Shown here one piece after another: positions 1 to 9,531 of a DNA stretch of 64,000 bases (the stretch's first letter is position 1; the number at the start of each line of letters is the position of its first letter). The notes below the pieces were generated by a model. That model saw nothing but the letters and a program-made list of their open reading frames with translations, searched no databases and was not told the origin of the DNA. The DNA comes from JL08 sp963765555 (GTDB lineage Bacteria; Pseudomonadota; Alphaproteobacteria; Rhodobacterales; Rhodobacteraceae): assembly GCA_963765555.1 (NCBI GenBank), contig CAVXWX010000008.1, forward strand, positions 124,001 through 188,000, in the 5' to 3' direction. A program made the translations under genes and the position numbers.

Positions 1-118
1 CTATCACCCGCCTGAAATCCTGCCCAACGGAGATATTATCCTGCGCAAGAAAACACCGGATGACGTCGGGCCCGAAACAGCGCCTGAACTCGGCCCTGAC
101 GGATCAATTGATCTTTAG
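1..118 (+). CDS. C-terminal end of an unidentified protein (partial)
   Basis: The window opens inside a plus-strand reading frame that starts at base 2 and ends at a TAG at 116-118. It encodes about 38 residues, beginning YHPPEILPNGDIILRKKTPD and closing with an acidic, proline-rich tail. No domain can be recognised from this fragment. It converges on ppx with only 4 bases between the two stop codons. The frame has no internal stop and a plausible codon pattern, but it is too short to name. Confidence 0.45.
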   Translation, partial: YHPPEILPNGDIILRKKTPDDVGPETAPELGPDGSIDL

Positions 119-122
119 CGCA

Positions 123-1667
123 TTACGCGGCAGTACTCACATGGGTATCAGCCCCGAGCGCGGCAGCCAGTGACAGGAACCGGGCTTCGGCCACTTCTCC
201 AAACAGCGGTACCGCCTCTGGCGTCAGGGTAAGTTCCAGCCGCTTTTTCTTGGGATACCAGCGCAGTTTCCCCATCTGCGCATCGGGCTGCATCCACAGC
301 ATCGCACCGAACCGCATTGCCTTGCCCAGAATTTCGGCCTGCAACTGTTTCTTTTCGTCAATCAGGTTGTACAGGTCTTCGAACCGCGTGCCTTCGCGAC
401 GGTTGCGATAGCGATGCAGCAAAGCGACGCCCAGAAACACCCGTTCGGAATGTTTCAACCCGCCCAGATTGGCCCGCGTGGCATTGTCAAAACACACTTC
501 GGCGCGGTAATCGGGATGCGCGCGCCAGCTTACATCGTGCAGAAGGCAGGCCGCCTTGATCAGGCGTTTCTTGTCCGCCGGGGCCGACTGGAACAGCGGC
601 ATGATGAAATTGTGCAAGGTTTTGCCAAACCCGGGCAAACGCGCATCCTTGGCCTCTGCAAAACGACAGGCTTCGATCAGGGGGTCGCGGTCGCGCAGGC
701 GCTGCGGCATTTGTTCGTACAGCATCCCTTCGCGGATGCCATAGCTGGACAGTGCAATATCTTTGGGCCGGAAGGTGCTGATCAGCCGTTTCAGCACTTC
801 GGCCGCAATGGGCACCAGCGCCATGCGCGCCGAAGACACACCGCATTCGTTGCGCAGCAGTTCGGGGTCGGATTTTTCGATGTATTTCACGGTTTGCGAT
901 ACGGATCGCGCTGTCATCCGGTATTCGTGCAGCACATGCAGCGGATAGCCGCGCCGGTGCATGTCAATCCGCGCGATGGCGCGCCATGATCCCCCCACCA
1001 GAAACAACCGGTCGCGCTGGGGGCCCATCTTTTCGCCGAGGTCCTGCATAACCGATTTGATATGCGCACGGCGCCCCGCTTTGCCGCCCTTGATGTCGCA
1101 CAAGACCAGCGGGCCAAGGCGCGATGACACCCGCCGCCCGACACGGCCTTGCGAGATTTCGGCCAGTTCCATCGATGATCCGCCAATGTCGCACACCAGC
1201 CCGTAAGAGCCGGGCCAGCCAAGCAACACACCCTGCGCCGACAGGCGGGCTTCTTCCTCGCCATCGATCACCCAGATGCGCAATCCGGTTTCGCGTTCCA
1301 CGTCATTGCAAAAATCACGCCCGTCTGTGGCCTCGCGCACGGCGGCGGTGGCAACAGCCGTCAGGGGTGGAATACCCATGCCGTCGGCCAGCATCTGGAA
1401 CCGTTTGATCGCGGCCAGCGCCCGTGCACGGCCCTGCGGGCTAAGCTGGCCGGTTTCGCCTAGCCCAGCGCCAAGGGCGCACATGATTTTTTCGTTGTAA
1501 AAATAGGCCGGGCTACGGGCCGCGCCGTCAAACACCACCAGCCGGACCGAATTCGATCCGATATCAATCACCCCGACCCGCGACAGCGCACGCGCCGAGG
1601 CATCATTGAAAAGCGGACGACCGAAAGGCCCCCAATCGCTGTTGGCGGGTTCGGCTACCACGTTCAT
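123..1667 (-). CDS. ppx: Exopolyphosphatase, Ppx/GppA family
   Basis: Cytoplasmic phosphatase that removes terminal phosphates from inorganic polyphosphate, or from pppGpp in GppA members. The 514-residue product has the actin-like phosphate-1 motif IDIGSNSVRLVVFDG near residue 35 and a second glycine-rich loop, VCDIGGSSMEL, near residue 160. A long C-terminal region carries an HD-like helical part (LLHDVSWRAHPDYR). The length fits long Ppx proteins. It lies directly downstream of ppk1 on the same strand with a gap of about 90 bases, so the two probably form one unit controlling polyphosphate turnover. The Ppx/GppA family call is firm; the exact substrate preference cannot be told from sequence. 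Confidence 0.92.
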   Translation of the reverse strand: MNVVAEPANSDWGPFGRPLFNDASARALSRVGVIDIGSNSVRLVVFDGAARSPAYFYNEKIMCALGAGLGETGQLSPQGRARALAAIKRFQMLADGMGIPPLTAVATAAVREATDGRDFCNDVERETGLRIWVIDGEEEARLSAQGVLLGWPGSYGLVCDIGGSSMELAEISQGRVGRRVSSRLGPLVLCDIKGGKAGRRAHIKSVMQDLGEKMGPQRDRLFLVGGSWRAIARIDMHRRGYPLHVLHEYRMTARSVSQTVKYIEKSDPELLRNECGVSSARMALVPIAAEVLKRLISTFRPKDIALSSYGIREGMLYEQMPQRLRDRDPLIEACRFAEAKDARLPGFGKTLHNFIMPLFQSAPADKKRLIKAACLLHDVSWRAHPDYRAEVCFDNATRANLGGLKHSERVFLGVALLHRYRNRREGTRFEDLYNLIDEKKQLQAEILGKAMRFGAMLWMQPDAQMGKLRWYPKKKRLELTLTPEAVPLFGEVAEARFLSLAAALGADTHVSTAA

Positions 1668-1756
1668 TCAATCCCCCGTCTTCCGGTTTTCTGGCGCGCC
1701 TGCAAAATGCGTCAGCGACGGGCAAGGGTCAATCGCCGTCAAGGCGCAAATGGGCA

Positions 1757-3930
1757 CTAATCGTCCGTGTGGGTCAGTTGTGGCACATCCGACGCACCCG
1801 CCGAGCCCCGCCCCGAAAGCGACGGGTTTTCCATGAAAAAGCGGTGGCAGTTAAAGGCAAATGTGCCCTGCGGCACATCCGGGCGCACAAATTTGCCATC
1901 CGGCGTCATAACCCAGCTTTGCGCAACATCGGCCAGGTTTGCGGCCATGATCTGGCTGACGATCTGCGCCTTGACCGTGGCGTTGTTGATTTCGACAAGT
2001 GTTTCGACGCGACGGTTCAGGTTGCGCCCCATCCAGTCTGCCGATGAAATGAACACACGTGCCTTTTTGCCCGGCAATTCGTGTCCGTTGCCAAAACAGA
2101 CAATGCGCGAATGTTCCAGAAACCGCCCGACGATGGATTTGACGCGAATGTTTTCGCTTAGGCCGTTACGCCGGGGCGCAGCCCGCAAATGCCACGGATG
2201 ACCAGACTGATTTTGACCCCGGCCTGGCTGGCCGCATAAAGCGCATCAATCACTTCGCTGTCGATCAGCGAATTCATCTTGGCCCAGATCACCGCCGGTT
2301 TGCCCGCTGCAGCATGGGCCGCTTCGGCCGCGATCAAATCCAACAGGCGGGTTTTCAGGGTCGTCGGCGAAATCGCAAGATTTTCAAGATGTTCCGGTTC
2401 GGCATAGCCCGACAGGTAATTGAACACCTTGGTCGCATCGCGGCCCAGTTCCGGATCGCAGGTGAACAGCGACACATCCGTGTAAATACGTGCGGTGATC
2501 GGGTGGTAGTTGCCGGTGCCGTAATGGGTGTAGGTGACCAGCAAATTGCCTTCGCGCCGCACAACCGTGCTGATTTTCGCGTGCGTCTTCAGATCAAGAA
2601 ACCCGTACACAACATGGGCACCTGCGCGTTCCAGACGTCGCGACTGCCGGATGTTGGCGGCCTCGTCAAAGCGCGCCTTAAGCTCGATCAGCGCGGTGAC
2701 GGATTTGCCGTCTTCCGCCGCCTCGCACAGCGCCTCGACGATGGGAGAGTTCTTGGACGTGCGGTAGAGCGTCTGTTTGATCGCAACAACATCCGGATCG
2801 CGCGCGGCCTGCTGCAAAAACCGGATCACCATGTCAAATGTTTCATAGGGGTGATGCAGCAGCATGTCTTTCTGGCGCATCGCGGCGAACATATCGCCGT
2901 CATGGTCGCTGACACGTTCCGGCACCCGTGGCGTAAAGGACGGCCACAACAGATCGGGGCGTGCGTCAATCACCAGTTCGGCCAGATCGGCGACCCCGAT
3001 CATCCCGTCAATTTCGATCACTTCGTCGGGGCTGACATGCAATTCGCGCATGATGACCTCTTTCAGCTTGGGCGGCGCCCCTGCTGAATGGGTCAGGCGC
3101 ACCACTTCGCCGCGACGGCGGCGTTTCAGCGCCACTTCGAATTCGCGCACCAGATCTTCGGCCTCGTCCTCGACCTCAAGATCGCTGTCGCGCAACACAC
3201 GAAAGCTGAAATGAGCCTTGAGCTTGTAGCCCGGAAACAGGCTGCCCAGATGCAACAACAGCAGTTCTTCCAGCGGCAAAAAGCGATGTTCGCCGTCTTC
3301 GCTGTTCAAAGGGATAAACCTGTCGATCTGGCCCGGAATGGGCAACAGCGCCTGTAGCGGGCGTTTGTCGCGCGTACGCTCCAGTTGCAGGGCAAGCGAA
3401 TAGCCGGTGTTGGGGATAAACGGAAACGGATGCGCCGGATCAATCGCCAGCGGGGACAGAACCGCAAAAACACGATTCAGAAAAACATCCTCAAGATAGG
3501 TTTTGTCCGCATCGTCAAGGGTTTCGCGTTCCAGAATGGTAATGCCGCTGGCTTCCATTTCGGCGCGCAGCGAAACAAAGGCAGCCTGTTGTGCGCGCAA
3601 CAGGTTTTGCGCGTCTTCGTTGATCAGCAGCAACTGTTCCGCAGGCGTCAGCCCGTCATCGGACGGCATTGTGTTTCCCGCTTGCGCCAGTTCGCGCAGG
3701 CCCGCAACGCGAACGGTATAAAACTCATCCAGATTCCCCGCCGAAATGGACAGGAACCGCAACCGTTCCAACAGCGGCACGCGGGGGTTTTCCGCCTCTT
3801 CCAACACGCGCCAGTTAAAGCCCAGCCAACTGAGTTCCCGGTTGAAAAAGCGGCCTGGTCCGTCCAGATCAAGGTCTGGCAGGTCAACAGGTTCGGGAAA
3901 CGGCGCCTTGAGAAAATCTGTATTTGTCAT
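1757..3930 (-). CDS. ppk: Polyphosphate kinase 1 (frame broken once near 2165)
   Basis: Reversibly transfers the gamma phosphate of ATP to polyphosphate. The N-terminal 590 residues read openly and include NRELSWLGFNWRVLEEA near the start and the phospholipase-D-like catalytic part with the histidine motifs KTHAKISTVVR and YTHYGTGNYH. At about 2165 the frame ends after RGICGLRPGV, and the next frame continues at once with GLSENIRVKSIVGRFLEHSR, the normal PPK1 continuation, for about 135 more residues. Adding one G to a GG run restores a protein of about 720 residues, the usual PPK1 length. I therefore annotate one gene with a probable one-base deletion error. It is followed by ppx on the same strand. 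Confidence 0.9.
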
Positions 3931-3972
3931 AAAGGCCTTATCGCGTTGAAGTGTTATGGTTTTATAACAGGC

Positions 3973-4644
3973 TCAGGGTGTTCCAAGCAATTCCTTGGCA
4001 AGGGCGCGATTCAATTTGCGCCCTTGCGCCAAAGACTGGCGGTCCAACATATCTACCAAATCACGCGCATGCGCAAAAGACCGGTCCATGCGGGGAATCA
4101 GATAGGGGATCAGATCAGCAGGGGGCGTGATTTGCCGATCTGCGAACAATTTGGTCAGCACGGCAGCCAAAAGCGTATCATCCGGAAGCTGCAGCGCCGC
4201 GTTTTGGGTGCCTTGCATCCGGCTTTGCAGGTCGGGCAGTGAAAGGCCCCAGTGATCCGGTGCGGATATCCCTGTCAGCAACAGCGAATGGCCTTCGGCC
4301 AGCACCAGATTATGCAGGTGGAACAGCGCCTCTTGCGCGGCGGTGTTTTGGGCAATGTCGGGCACATCCTCAACCGCGACGTGGCCGCGCGACAGGTCGG
4401 GAATGTCCGCATCGCCGATATCGCGGGCCTGCACAACTTGCGCGCCCGAGGCCGTGGCCCACACATGGGTCAGGTGCGTTTTGCCCGATCCTTCGGGGCC
4501 GCACAGGGTTAGCTTGCGACCCACCCAGTTGGGCCACATGTCAATCATCGAAACGGCCACCGCATTGGCGGGCGACACGAAAAAGTCACCGCGCCCCAGC
4601 GCCGGTTTGGCGGGCAGATCAAAGCTGAGTTGTTGCGACGCCAT
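3973..4644 (-). CDS. hda: DnaA-related regulator Hda (HdaA)
   Basis: Hda-type proteins work with the DNA-loaded sliding clamp to promote DnaA-ATP hydrolysis and limit re-initiation of replication. The product of about 223 residues starts MASQQLSFDLPAKPALGR; the QLSFDL segment matches the N-terminal clamp-binding motif of Hda proteins. A Walker A motif, GPEGSGKTHL, follows near residue 55, and a Walker B-like VAVEDVPD near 95. There is no C-terminal DnaA DNA-binding domain, as expected. I chose the ATG at 4644, which puts the clamp motif at the N-terminus and lies 1 base after the stop of the upstream AI-2E gene, suggesting translational coupling. The position beside ppk is common in this bacterial family. 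Confidence 0.85.
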   Translation of the reverse strand: MASQQLSFDLPAKPALGRGDFFVSPANAVAVSMIDMWPNWVGRKLTLCGPEGSGKTHLTHVWATASGAQVVQARDIGDADIPDLSRGHVAVEDVPDIAQNTAAQEALFHLHNLVLAEGHSLLLTGISAPDHWGLSLPDLQSRMQGTQNAALQLPDDTLLAAVLTKLFADRQITPPADLIPYLIPRMDRSFAHARDLVDMLDRQSLAQGRKLNRALAKELLGTP

Positions 4645-4645
4645 G

Positions 4646-5713
4646 TCAGGTTTTATCCTGGCCCGACTGCCCAAGATAAAGGCGGCTATGGGTGTATTGC
4701 CCGACGCCAAAGCGCGCGATCACACCGATCGCGGCCGCAACCGGAACCGCGACAAGCATTCCGACAAACCCGAACAAGGCCCCGAAAACGGACAGCGCCA
4801 ACAGCAGCCAGACCGGGTGCAATCCGACGGAATTGCCGACCAGTTTCGGCGTCAGGATATTACCTTCCACGACCTGACCGATCACAAATATCCCCGCCAC
4901 CATCGCAAGCGATATCCAATCGCCCCAGAACTGGAACAACCCCAGCCCGATGGCCAGCGCGCCACCGATCAACGCACCCAGATAGGGTATGAACGTGACA
5001 AGCCCGGCAATAAAGCCCACGACAAGCCCGAATTGCAGGCCCACCAGCATCAGCGCGATGGCGTAATAGGTTCCAAGGATCAGACAGACGGTGCCCATGC
5101 CGCGAATGAAAGACGCCAGCGTTTTGTCGATATCGCGTGCCAACTGCCGGATGACCGGCGCGTGATCGCGTGGCAAAAGCCCGTCAATGCGTTCGATCAT
5201 GCGATCCCAGTCCAGCAGCATATAAACGGCGACAACCGGTGTAACGACCATCAGGATCACAATGTTGATCACCGACGCCGCCGATGACAGCACCGAATTC
5301 AGCAGTTCACCGCCGCGGCTTTGGACGGTTTCCCCGATTGTGACCAGCGATTTGCGGATGGTGGAATCTGCATCCACCAAAGACGGGAACCGTTCGGTCA
5401 GGAATACCGAAAAATCCCGCACAAGCTGGGGCGCGGTGTTGAACAGGGATATGGATTGTTCCACCAGCGTTGGCACGACCAGCAGGATCAGAATGACAAA
5501 AACAAGAACCGCGGCGACGGTAATAATCGCGGTTGCCGCAGCACGCGACAAACCCAACCGCTCCAACCTGTCCGCGACGGGGTCCAGAAAATACGCAATC
5601 GCGCCGCCCAGAACAAAGGGCAGCAGCACGTCGCCCAGAAACCACATCGTTACGGCAAAAACGACCGTAGCAATGCCCCAGTACTTCAGCTGATCGCGGG
5701 CTGGAAGTGTCAT
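4646..5713 (-). CDS. AI-2E family membrane permease
   Basis: A 355-residue inner-membrane protein of the AI-2E transporter (PerM/TqsA-like) family. The N-terminus, YWGIATVVFAVTMWFLGDVLLP, is a transmembrane pair. The middle carries the family soluble segment, and the C-terminus has the family signature FIPYLGALIGG followed by PKLVGNSVGLHPVWLLLALS. The transported substrate is unknown for most members; auto-inducer export and sodium/proton exchange have both been proposed. It probably forms an operon with hda, whose start lies one base after this stop. Confidence 0.87.
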   Translation of the reverse strand: MTLPARDQLKYWGIATVVFAVTMWFLGDVLLPFVLGGAIAYFLDPVADRLERLGLSRAAATAIITVAAVLVFVILILLVVPTLVEQSISLFNTAPQLVRDFSVFLTERFPSLVDADSTIRKSLVTIGETVQSRGGELLNSVLSSAASVINIVILMVVTPVVAVYMLLDWDRMIERIDGLLPRDHAPVIRQLARDIDKTLASFIRGMGTVCLILGTYYAIALMLVGLQFGLVVGFIAGLVTFIPYLGALIGGALAIGLGLFQFWGDWISLAMVAGIFVIGQVVEGNILTPKLVGNSVGLHPVWLLLALSVFGALFGFVGMLVAVPVAAAIGVIARFGVGQYTHSRLYLGQSGQDKT

Positions 5714-6028
5714 TCAATCCTCGGGTTGGCCAGATGTACACATCGCCCATGCCACCAAAGGTTTCAAGGGGTAAGCACAGACACCACATGCAAAAAGGCC
5801 CTGACATGACTGCATCCCCATCAACAGGCACGCATCGAAATCGCTACTGGATGACCTCTCAACAGAAGGGCAGGAATAATAAAAGGCTTACGCAAAGCCA
5901 TTGATACATCTACGGTGACACGGACCTGCCAGCGCCGTAGCCTGTGCGGGACGATGCGCGTTTTGCTTTACATCGATGCAAAGCGCCCGGTCTTGCCCAA
6001 AATCCCCTTCAAAAAATGAGGCCATGAA
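5714..6028. other. Intergenic stretch without a convincing gene
   Basis: This divergent gap of about 315 bases lies between the AI-2E gene (minus) and the DinB-like gene (plus). It must hold both promoters. I see no credible open reading frame with a ribosome-binding site. The one structure I notice is an imperfect inverted repeat, GCGTTTTGC (5958-5966) against GCAAAGCGC (5978-5986), with one mismatch and an 11-base loop, about 40 bases upstream of the DinB-like start. It could be an operator or a leader hairpin. Confidence 0.5.
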
Positions 6029-6556
6029 ATGATTTCAGCCGATTATTGCCGTCTTTTGGCACGTTACAACAACTGGCAAAATGCCTCACTCGTTACCGCA
6101 GCCGACGGATTAACCGATGCCGAGCGCTGGCTGGATCGAGGCGCATTCTTCAAGTCGATCGCCGCGACATTGAACCATCTCTACTGGGCCGATGCGCTCA
6201 TGCTTGAGCGCATCAAAGGAAATGAACGCCCGCAGGATACAATCATACATTCACTGACAAGCCCATCAGAATGGTCTGATTTCAAAGTCTTGCGCGATCA
6301 GCGAGATGCAGAAATTGAACGGTGGGCGAATGGTCTGACGGACAAAGACCTGAACGGCAGCATCGCTTGGCAACCGCTCGACAATACAGGGCGCGTGGAA
6401 ATGCCCAAAGTGATCAGCGTCGTACAACTGTTCAACCACCAAACCCATCACCGGGGGCAGATACATGCCATGCTTTCCGCGACAGGGGCCGAACCCGAGC
6501 CAACGGACATTCCGGCGATGCCGCAAACCTATTCAGCTCGCAGCCAAGGATGTTGA
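6029..6556 (+). CDS. DinB family protein (DUF664-like)
   Basis: A 175-residue protein that starts MISADYCRLLARYNNWQN and has the DinB/YfiT four-helix pattern with the three spaced histidines that form the usual metal site: one in IAATLNHLYWAD near residue 54 and two in FNHQTHHRGQIHAML near residue 135. The family includes bacillithiol-type S-transferases, metal-dependent hydrolases and damage-inducible proteins. The substrate here is unknown. It stands alone, and a bidirectional terminator follows directly. Confidence 0.8.
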   Translation: MISADYCRLLARYNNWQNASLVTAADGLTDAERWLDRGAFFKSIAATLNHLYWADALMLERIKGNERPQDTIIHSLTSPSEWSDFKVLRDQRDAEIERWANGLTDKDLNGSIAWQPLDNTGRVEMPKVISVVQLFNHQTHHRGQIHAMLSATGAEPEPTDIPAMPQTYSARSQGC

Positions 6557-6570
6557 AATTTGTCCATGCA

Positions 6571-6600
6571 AAAAGGCCCCGCTGGTACAGCAGGGCCTTT
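6571..6600. terminator. Bidirectional Rho-independent terminator
   Basis: A GC-rich hairpin has a 13-bp stem: AAAGGCCCCGCTG pairs with CAGCAGGGCCTTT, with one mismatch and a 3-base loop. An A tract lies on the left and TTT on the right, so it can work in both directions. It sits between the convergent DinB-like gene (plus, ends 6556) and the fasciclin gene (minus, ends 6665). Confidence 0.8.
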
Positions 6601-6664
6601 CCGGCCGGATCATGCGATTGGGGGGACCAACCAGATGATCACAACATCTGACACTGGCAAAGGA

Positions 6665-7180
6665 TCAGTGGCAGGCGGGGCGTGTTCCGGGCAGCAGAAC
6701 CTTGTCTACCACATGGATCACACCGTTATCGGCCATAATGTCTGCAATAATGACAGTTGCGGATTCACCGGTTCCGTCGGCGATGGTAACGCCGCCCGAT
6801 CCTTTGGTGATGCAAAGACGCTCTGACGCCAGAACCGGTTTGAAATAGTTGGAACCGTTCGGGATGTCGCCGGCGGTCAGTTTACGGTCATCCACGTGGT
6901 ACAGCAGGACGTTGGTCAGCTGGCCCTTGTTTTCCGGTTTCAGCAGCGTTTCAACGGTGCCTTCGGGCAGGGCCGCAAACGCATCATTCACCGGCGCATA
7001 TACGGTGAACGGGCCGGGGCCTTTCAGCGTGTCGACCAGACCGGCGGCTGTGACGGCTGCGACCAGAGTGGTGAAGCGGTCGTCGCCAGCGGCGATGTCG
7101 ACGATGTCGGCTGCGCTGGCGGCAGTGCCGAATGTGAAAGCTGTTGCAGCCGCGGCGGCGAATGTGCGGAATGTGTTCAT
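6665..7180 (-). CDS. Secreted fasciclin (FAS1) domain protein
   Basis: A 171-residue exported protein. Residues 1-23 form a signal peptide ending in TAASAADIV. The rest is a single FAS1 domain with the H1 and H2 family signatures: FTVYAPVNDAFAALPEGTV near residue 58 and a VLLYHVDDRKLTA segment near 92. The C-terminus, IMADNGVIHVVDKVLLP, is the classic end of the FAS1 fold. Such proteins act in the periplasm or at the cell surface in adhesion or matrix interactions. It has its own transcription unit and ends at the shared terminator near 6600. Confidence 0.9.
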   Translation of the reverse strand: MNTFRTFAAAAATAFTFGTAASAADIVDIAAGDDRFTTLVAAVTAAGLVDTLKGPGPFTVYAPVNDAFAALPEGTVETLLKPENKGQLTNVLLYHVDDRKLTAGDIPNGSNYFKPVLASERLCITKGSGGVTIADGTGESATVIIADIMADNGVIHVVDKVLLPGTRPACH

Positions 7181-7439
7181 TTTGGGTCCCTTCCCCTGTT
7201 TCCATCATGCTGTTGTGCATGTGCTAAGGGGTACGGCGCGCATTGCTGTCCGGTTCACAGTGTCACGGCGACGTGATCCTTATTTGCCAAATTCCGTTTT
7301 CGCCCTATTTCGCAGGTGTTTCGGTAAAAACGTCCACAATCGGGATAACAACAATATCCATTGCGATTGCCGGATTGCGGGCCTGCCTGCTTTGGCTTAG
7401 ACCCTTTGCAACATTCGACTGCCAAAAGGTTTCAAACCC

Positions 7440-8843
7440 ATGCGCCTGACCCGATATTTTCTGCCCGTTCTCGAGGAAAACCCCGCCGATGCCCAGATTG
7501 TCAGCCACCGCCTGATGTTGCGGGCGGGCATGATCAAGCAGGCCAGCGCGGGCATCTATTCGTGGTTGCCGCTGGGCTTCAAGGTGCTGAAGCAAGATCG
7601 AAAACATCGTGCACGAAGAACAGATGCGCGCGGGCCATATCCCGATGCTGATGCCGACGCTGCAATCGGCCGATCTGTGGCGTGAAAGCGGGCGTTATGA
7701 CGATTACGGCGAAGAAATGCTGCGCATCACGGACCGGCACGGGCGTGATATGCTGTACGGCCCGACGAACGAGGAACTGATCACCGATATCTTCCGCAGC
7801 CATGTGGGCAGCTACAAGGATCTGCCGCTGACGCTCTATCATATCCAGTGGAAGTTCCGCGACGAAATCCGCCCGCGTTTCGGCGTGATGCGGGGGCGCG
7901 AGTTCTTACATGAAGGACGGCTATAATTTCGACGTGGACAAAGCCGACGCGCTGCACGCCTATAACCGCCATCTGGTCAGCTATCTGCGCACCTATGAAC
8001 GGATGGGGCTGCAAGGCGATTCCGATGCGCGCCGACAGTGGCCCGATTGGCGGCGATGACACGCATGAATTTCTGGTGCTGGCGGACACCGGCGAAAGCG
8101 AAGTGTTTTATGACAGTGCCGACATCCTGAATCTGAAGCTGGGCGACCGCGAGATGGACTATGACAACTGGGCCGAATGTGCAGGCCGTCGTGGAGGAAT
8201 TCACAACGCCCTACGCCCGCACCGACGAAACCCATGATGCGGCCCTGTTTGATGCGATCCCCGAGGACGCGGCGCAGGACGTCGCGCGGGATCGAGGTGG
8301 GGCAGATTTTCTATTTCGGCACCAAGTATTCCGAAGCGATGGGCGCCGACTGGTCACAGAACCAGGACGGCGAACAGGTGCCGGTGCATATGGGCAGCCA
8401 CGGCATCGGCGTCAGCCGCCTGCTGGGCGCGATCATCGAGGCCAGCCATGACGACAAGGGCATCATCTGGCCCGAAGGGGTGACGCCGTTCCACTGCGGG
8501 ATCGTGAACCTGAAACAGGGCGACGCGTGAGGCCGATGCCGCCTGCGAAGCGCTTTATGCATCGCTGACCGCGCTCGGGCTGGACCCGCTTTATGATGAC
8601 CGCGACGAACGCGCCGGCGGCAAATTCGCCACGATGGACCTGATCGGCCTGCCATGGCGCATCACCGTCGGGCCGCGCGGCCTGAAAAACGGCGTGGTCG
8701 AACTGACCAGCCGCCGCACCGGTGAAAGCGAAGAACTGCCCCCCGAGGCGGCGGTAAAGAAATTGCGTGACATCTACAGCGGCCATCACAAGGCGGACCA
8801 TGTGGAAATGATGGGGAAACGATCGTTCCACACCTATATCTGA
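7440..8843 (+). CDS. proS: Prolyl-tRNA synthetase (frame broken about six times)
   Basis: Charges tRNA-Pro with proline in the cytoplasm; an essential class II synthetase. The start MRLTRYFLPVLEENPADAQI and the class II motifs RYDDYGEEMLRI, YGPTNEELITDIF, YHIQWKFRDEIRPRFGVMRG and MGSHGIGVSRLLGAIIE are all present, ending in HKADHVEMMGKRSFHTYI. The reading frame breaks near 7595, 7910, 8017, 8178, 8268 and 8527. Each break is one extra base, and conserved protein resumes immediately (for example REFYMKDGYNFD, MGLQAIPMRADSG and RRTSRGIEVGQIFY). Removing six bases gives about 465 residues, close to the short alphaproteobacterial ProS. As the gene is essential, I take these as sequence errors. 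DUF2937, lolC and lolD follow on the same strand. Confidence 0.9.
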
Positions 8844-8939
8844 CGCGGCTTTGATCGGGCCGCCTTGATCTGCTAGATTGCGCCGCAAGGGCACAGTGCA
8901 CAGCAGATGCAAACGGCCCGCGAGGCAGGAGCAGACGAT

Positions 8940-9434
8940 ATGATCACGCGCACAATCGTGCTGGCGGGCGGCGTTGCCGGTGCGGCAATGCTGTCGCAGT
9001 TTCCGGAATATGCGCAGCAATATACCCAGCGTCTGGGCGGTGCGGTGGATGCGTTGGGGCAGGTCGTGGCCGATTTTGATGCCTCGGCCACCGCCGAAGG
9101 GCTGAGCCGCGAACAGGCACTGGCGCAAATGACCGGCACCGCCTTTGTAGAGCGGCGGCGCGATGACATGCGGCGCAGTTTTGACCGCTATGCGCGCCTT
9201 CGCGCCGATCTGGACGCGTTGAATGCCGCCGGCCCGTTCATGCGGGCCTATCACGGCACGCGCCTGACCGATCCCGATATTGCGGGCGCAGCGCTGGAGG
9301 CGTTCAAACCGGCGGTGCCGGTTACGTTTGAAGGGGCGGTTTTTGCCGCTGTCGGCTTTGGCATCGGGGCAGGGGGAATGTGCGTAATACTGGCGCTGCT
9401 GCGCCTGCCATGGCGCAGGCGGCGCACGGCGTGA
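8940..9434 (+). CDS. DUF2937 family membrane protein
   Basis: A 164-residue protein with an N-terminal hydrophobic segment (MITRTIVLAGGVAGAAMLSQ), a charged helical middle and a C-terminal transmembrane segment (AVFAAVGFGIGAGGMCVILALL) followed by an arginine-rich tail. This is the layout of DUF2937 proteins, which have no known function. I chose the ATG at 8940 because CAGGAG at 8926-8931 is a good ribosome-binding site; an upstream in-frame ATG at 8907 has none. It sits between proS and lolC, as in related genomes. Confidence 0.8.
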   Translation: MITRTIVLAGGVAGAAMLSQFPEYAQQYTQRLGGAVDALGQVVADFDASATAEGLSREQALAQMTGTAFVERRRDDMRRSFDRYARLRADLDALNAAGPFMRAYHGTRLTDPDIAGAALEAFKPAVPVTFEGAVFAAVGFGIGAGGMCVILALLRLPWRRRRTA

Positions 9435-9531
9435 CCCCCGCAAACCGCCAATGTCGCGCAAACGGCAGTCGCCGCTTGACCCCGCTGTTGCAAACCCCCA
9501 CTTTCGCGCAAACCCGAGCAGGACAGTGATT

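Noticed and set aside
5787..5904. A short plus-strand frame beginning MQKGPDMTASP
   Set aside because: No ribosome-binding site, no conserved look and a composition typical of non-coding sequence.
7440..8843. Programmed +1 frameshifting or recoding in proS and other genes
   Set aside because: No common slippery heptamer or stop-containing motif is shared by the breaks, and intact genes of similar codon use lie nearby. Error is simpler.
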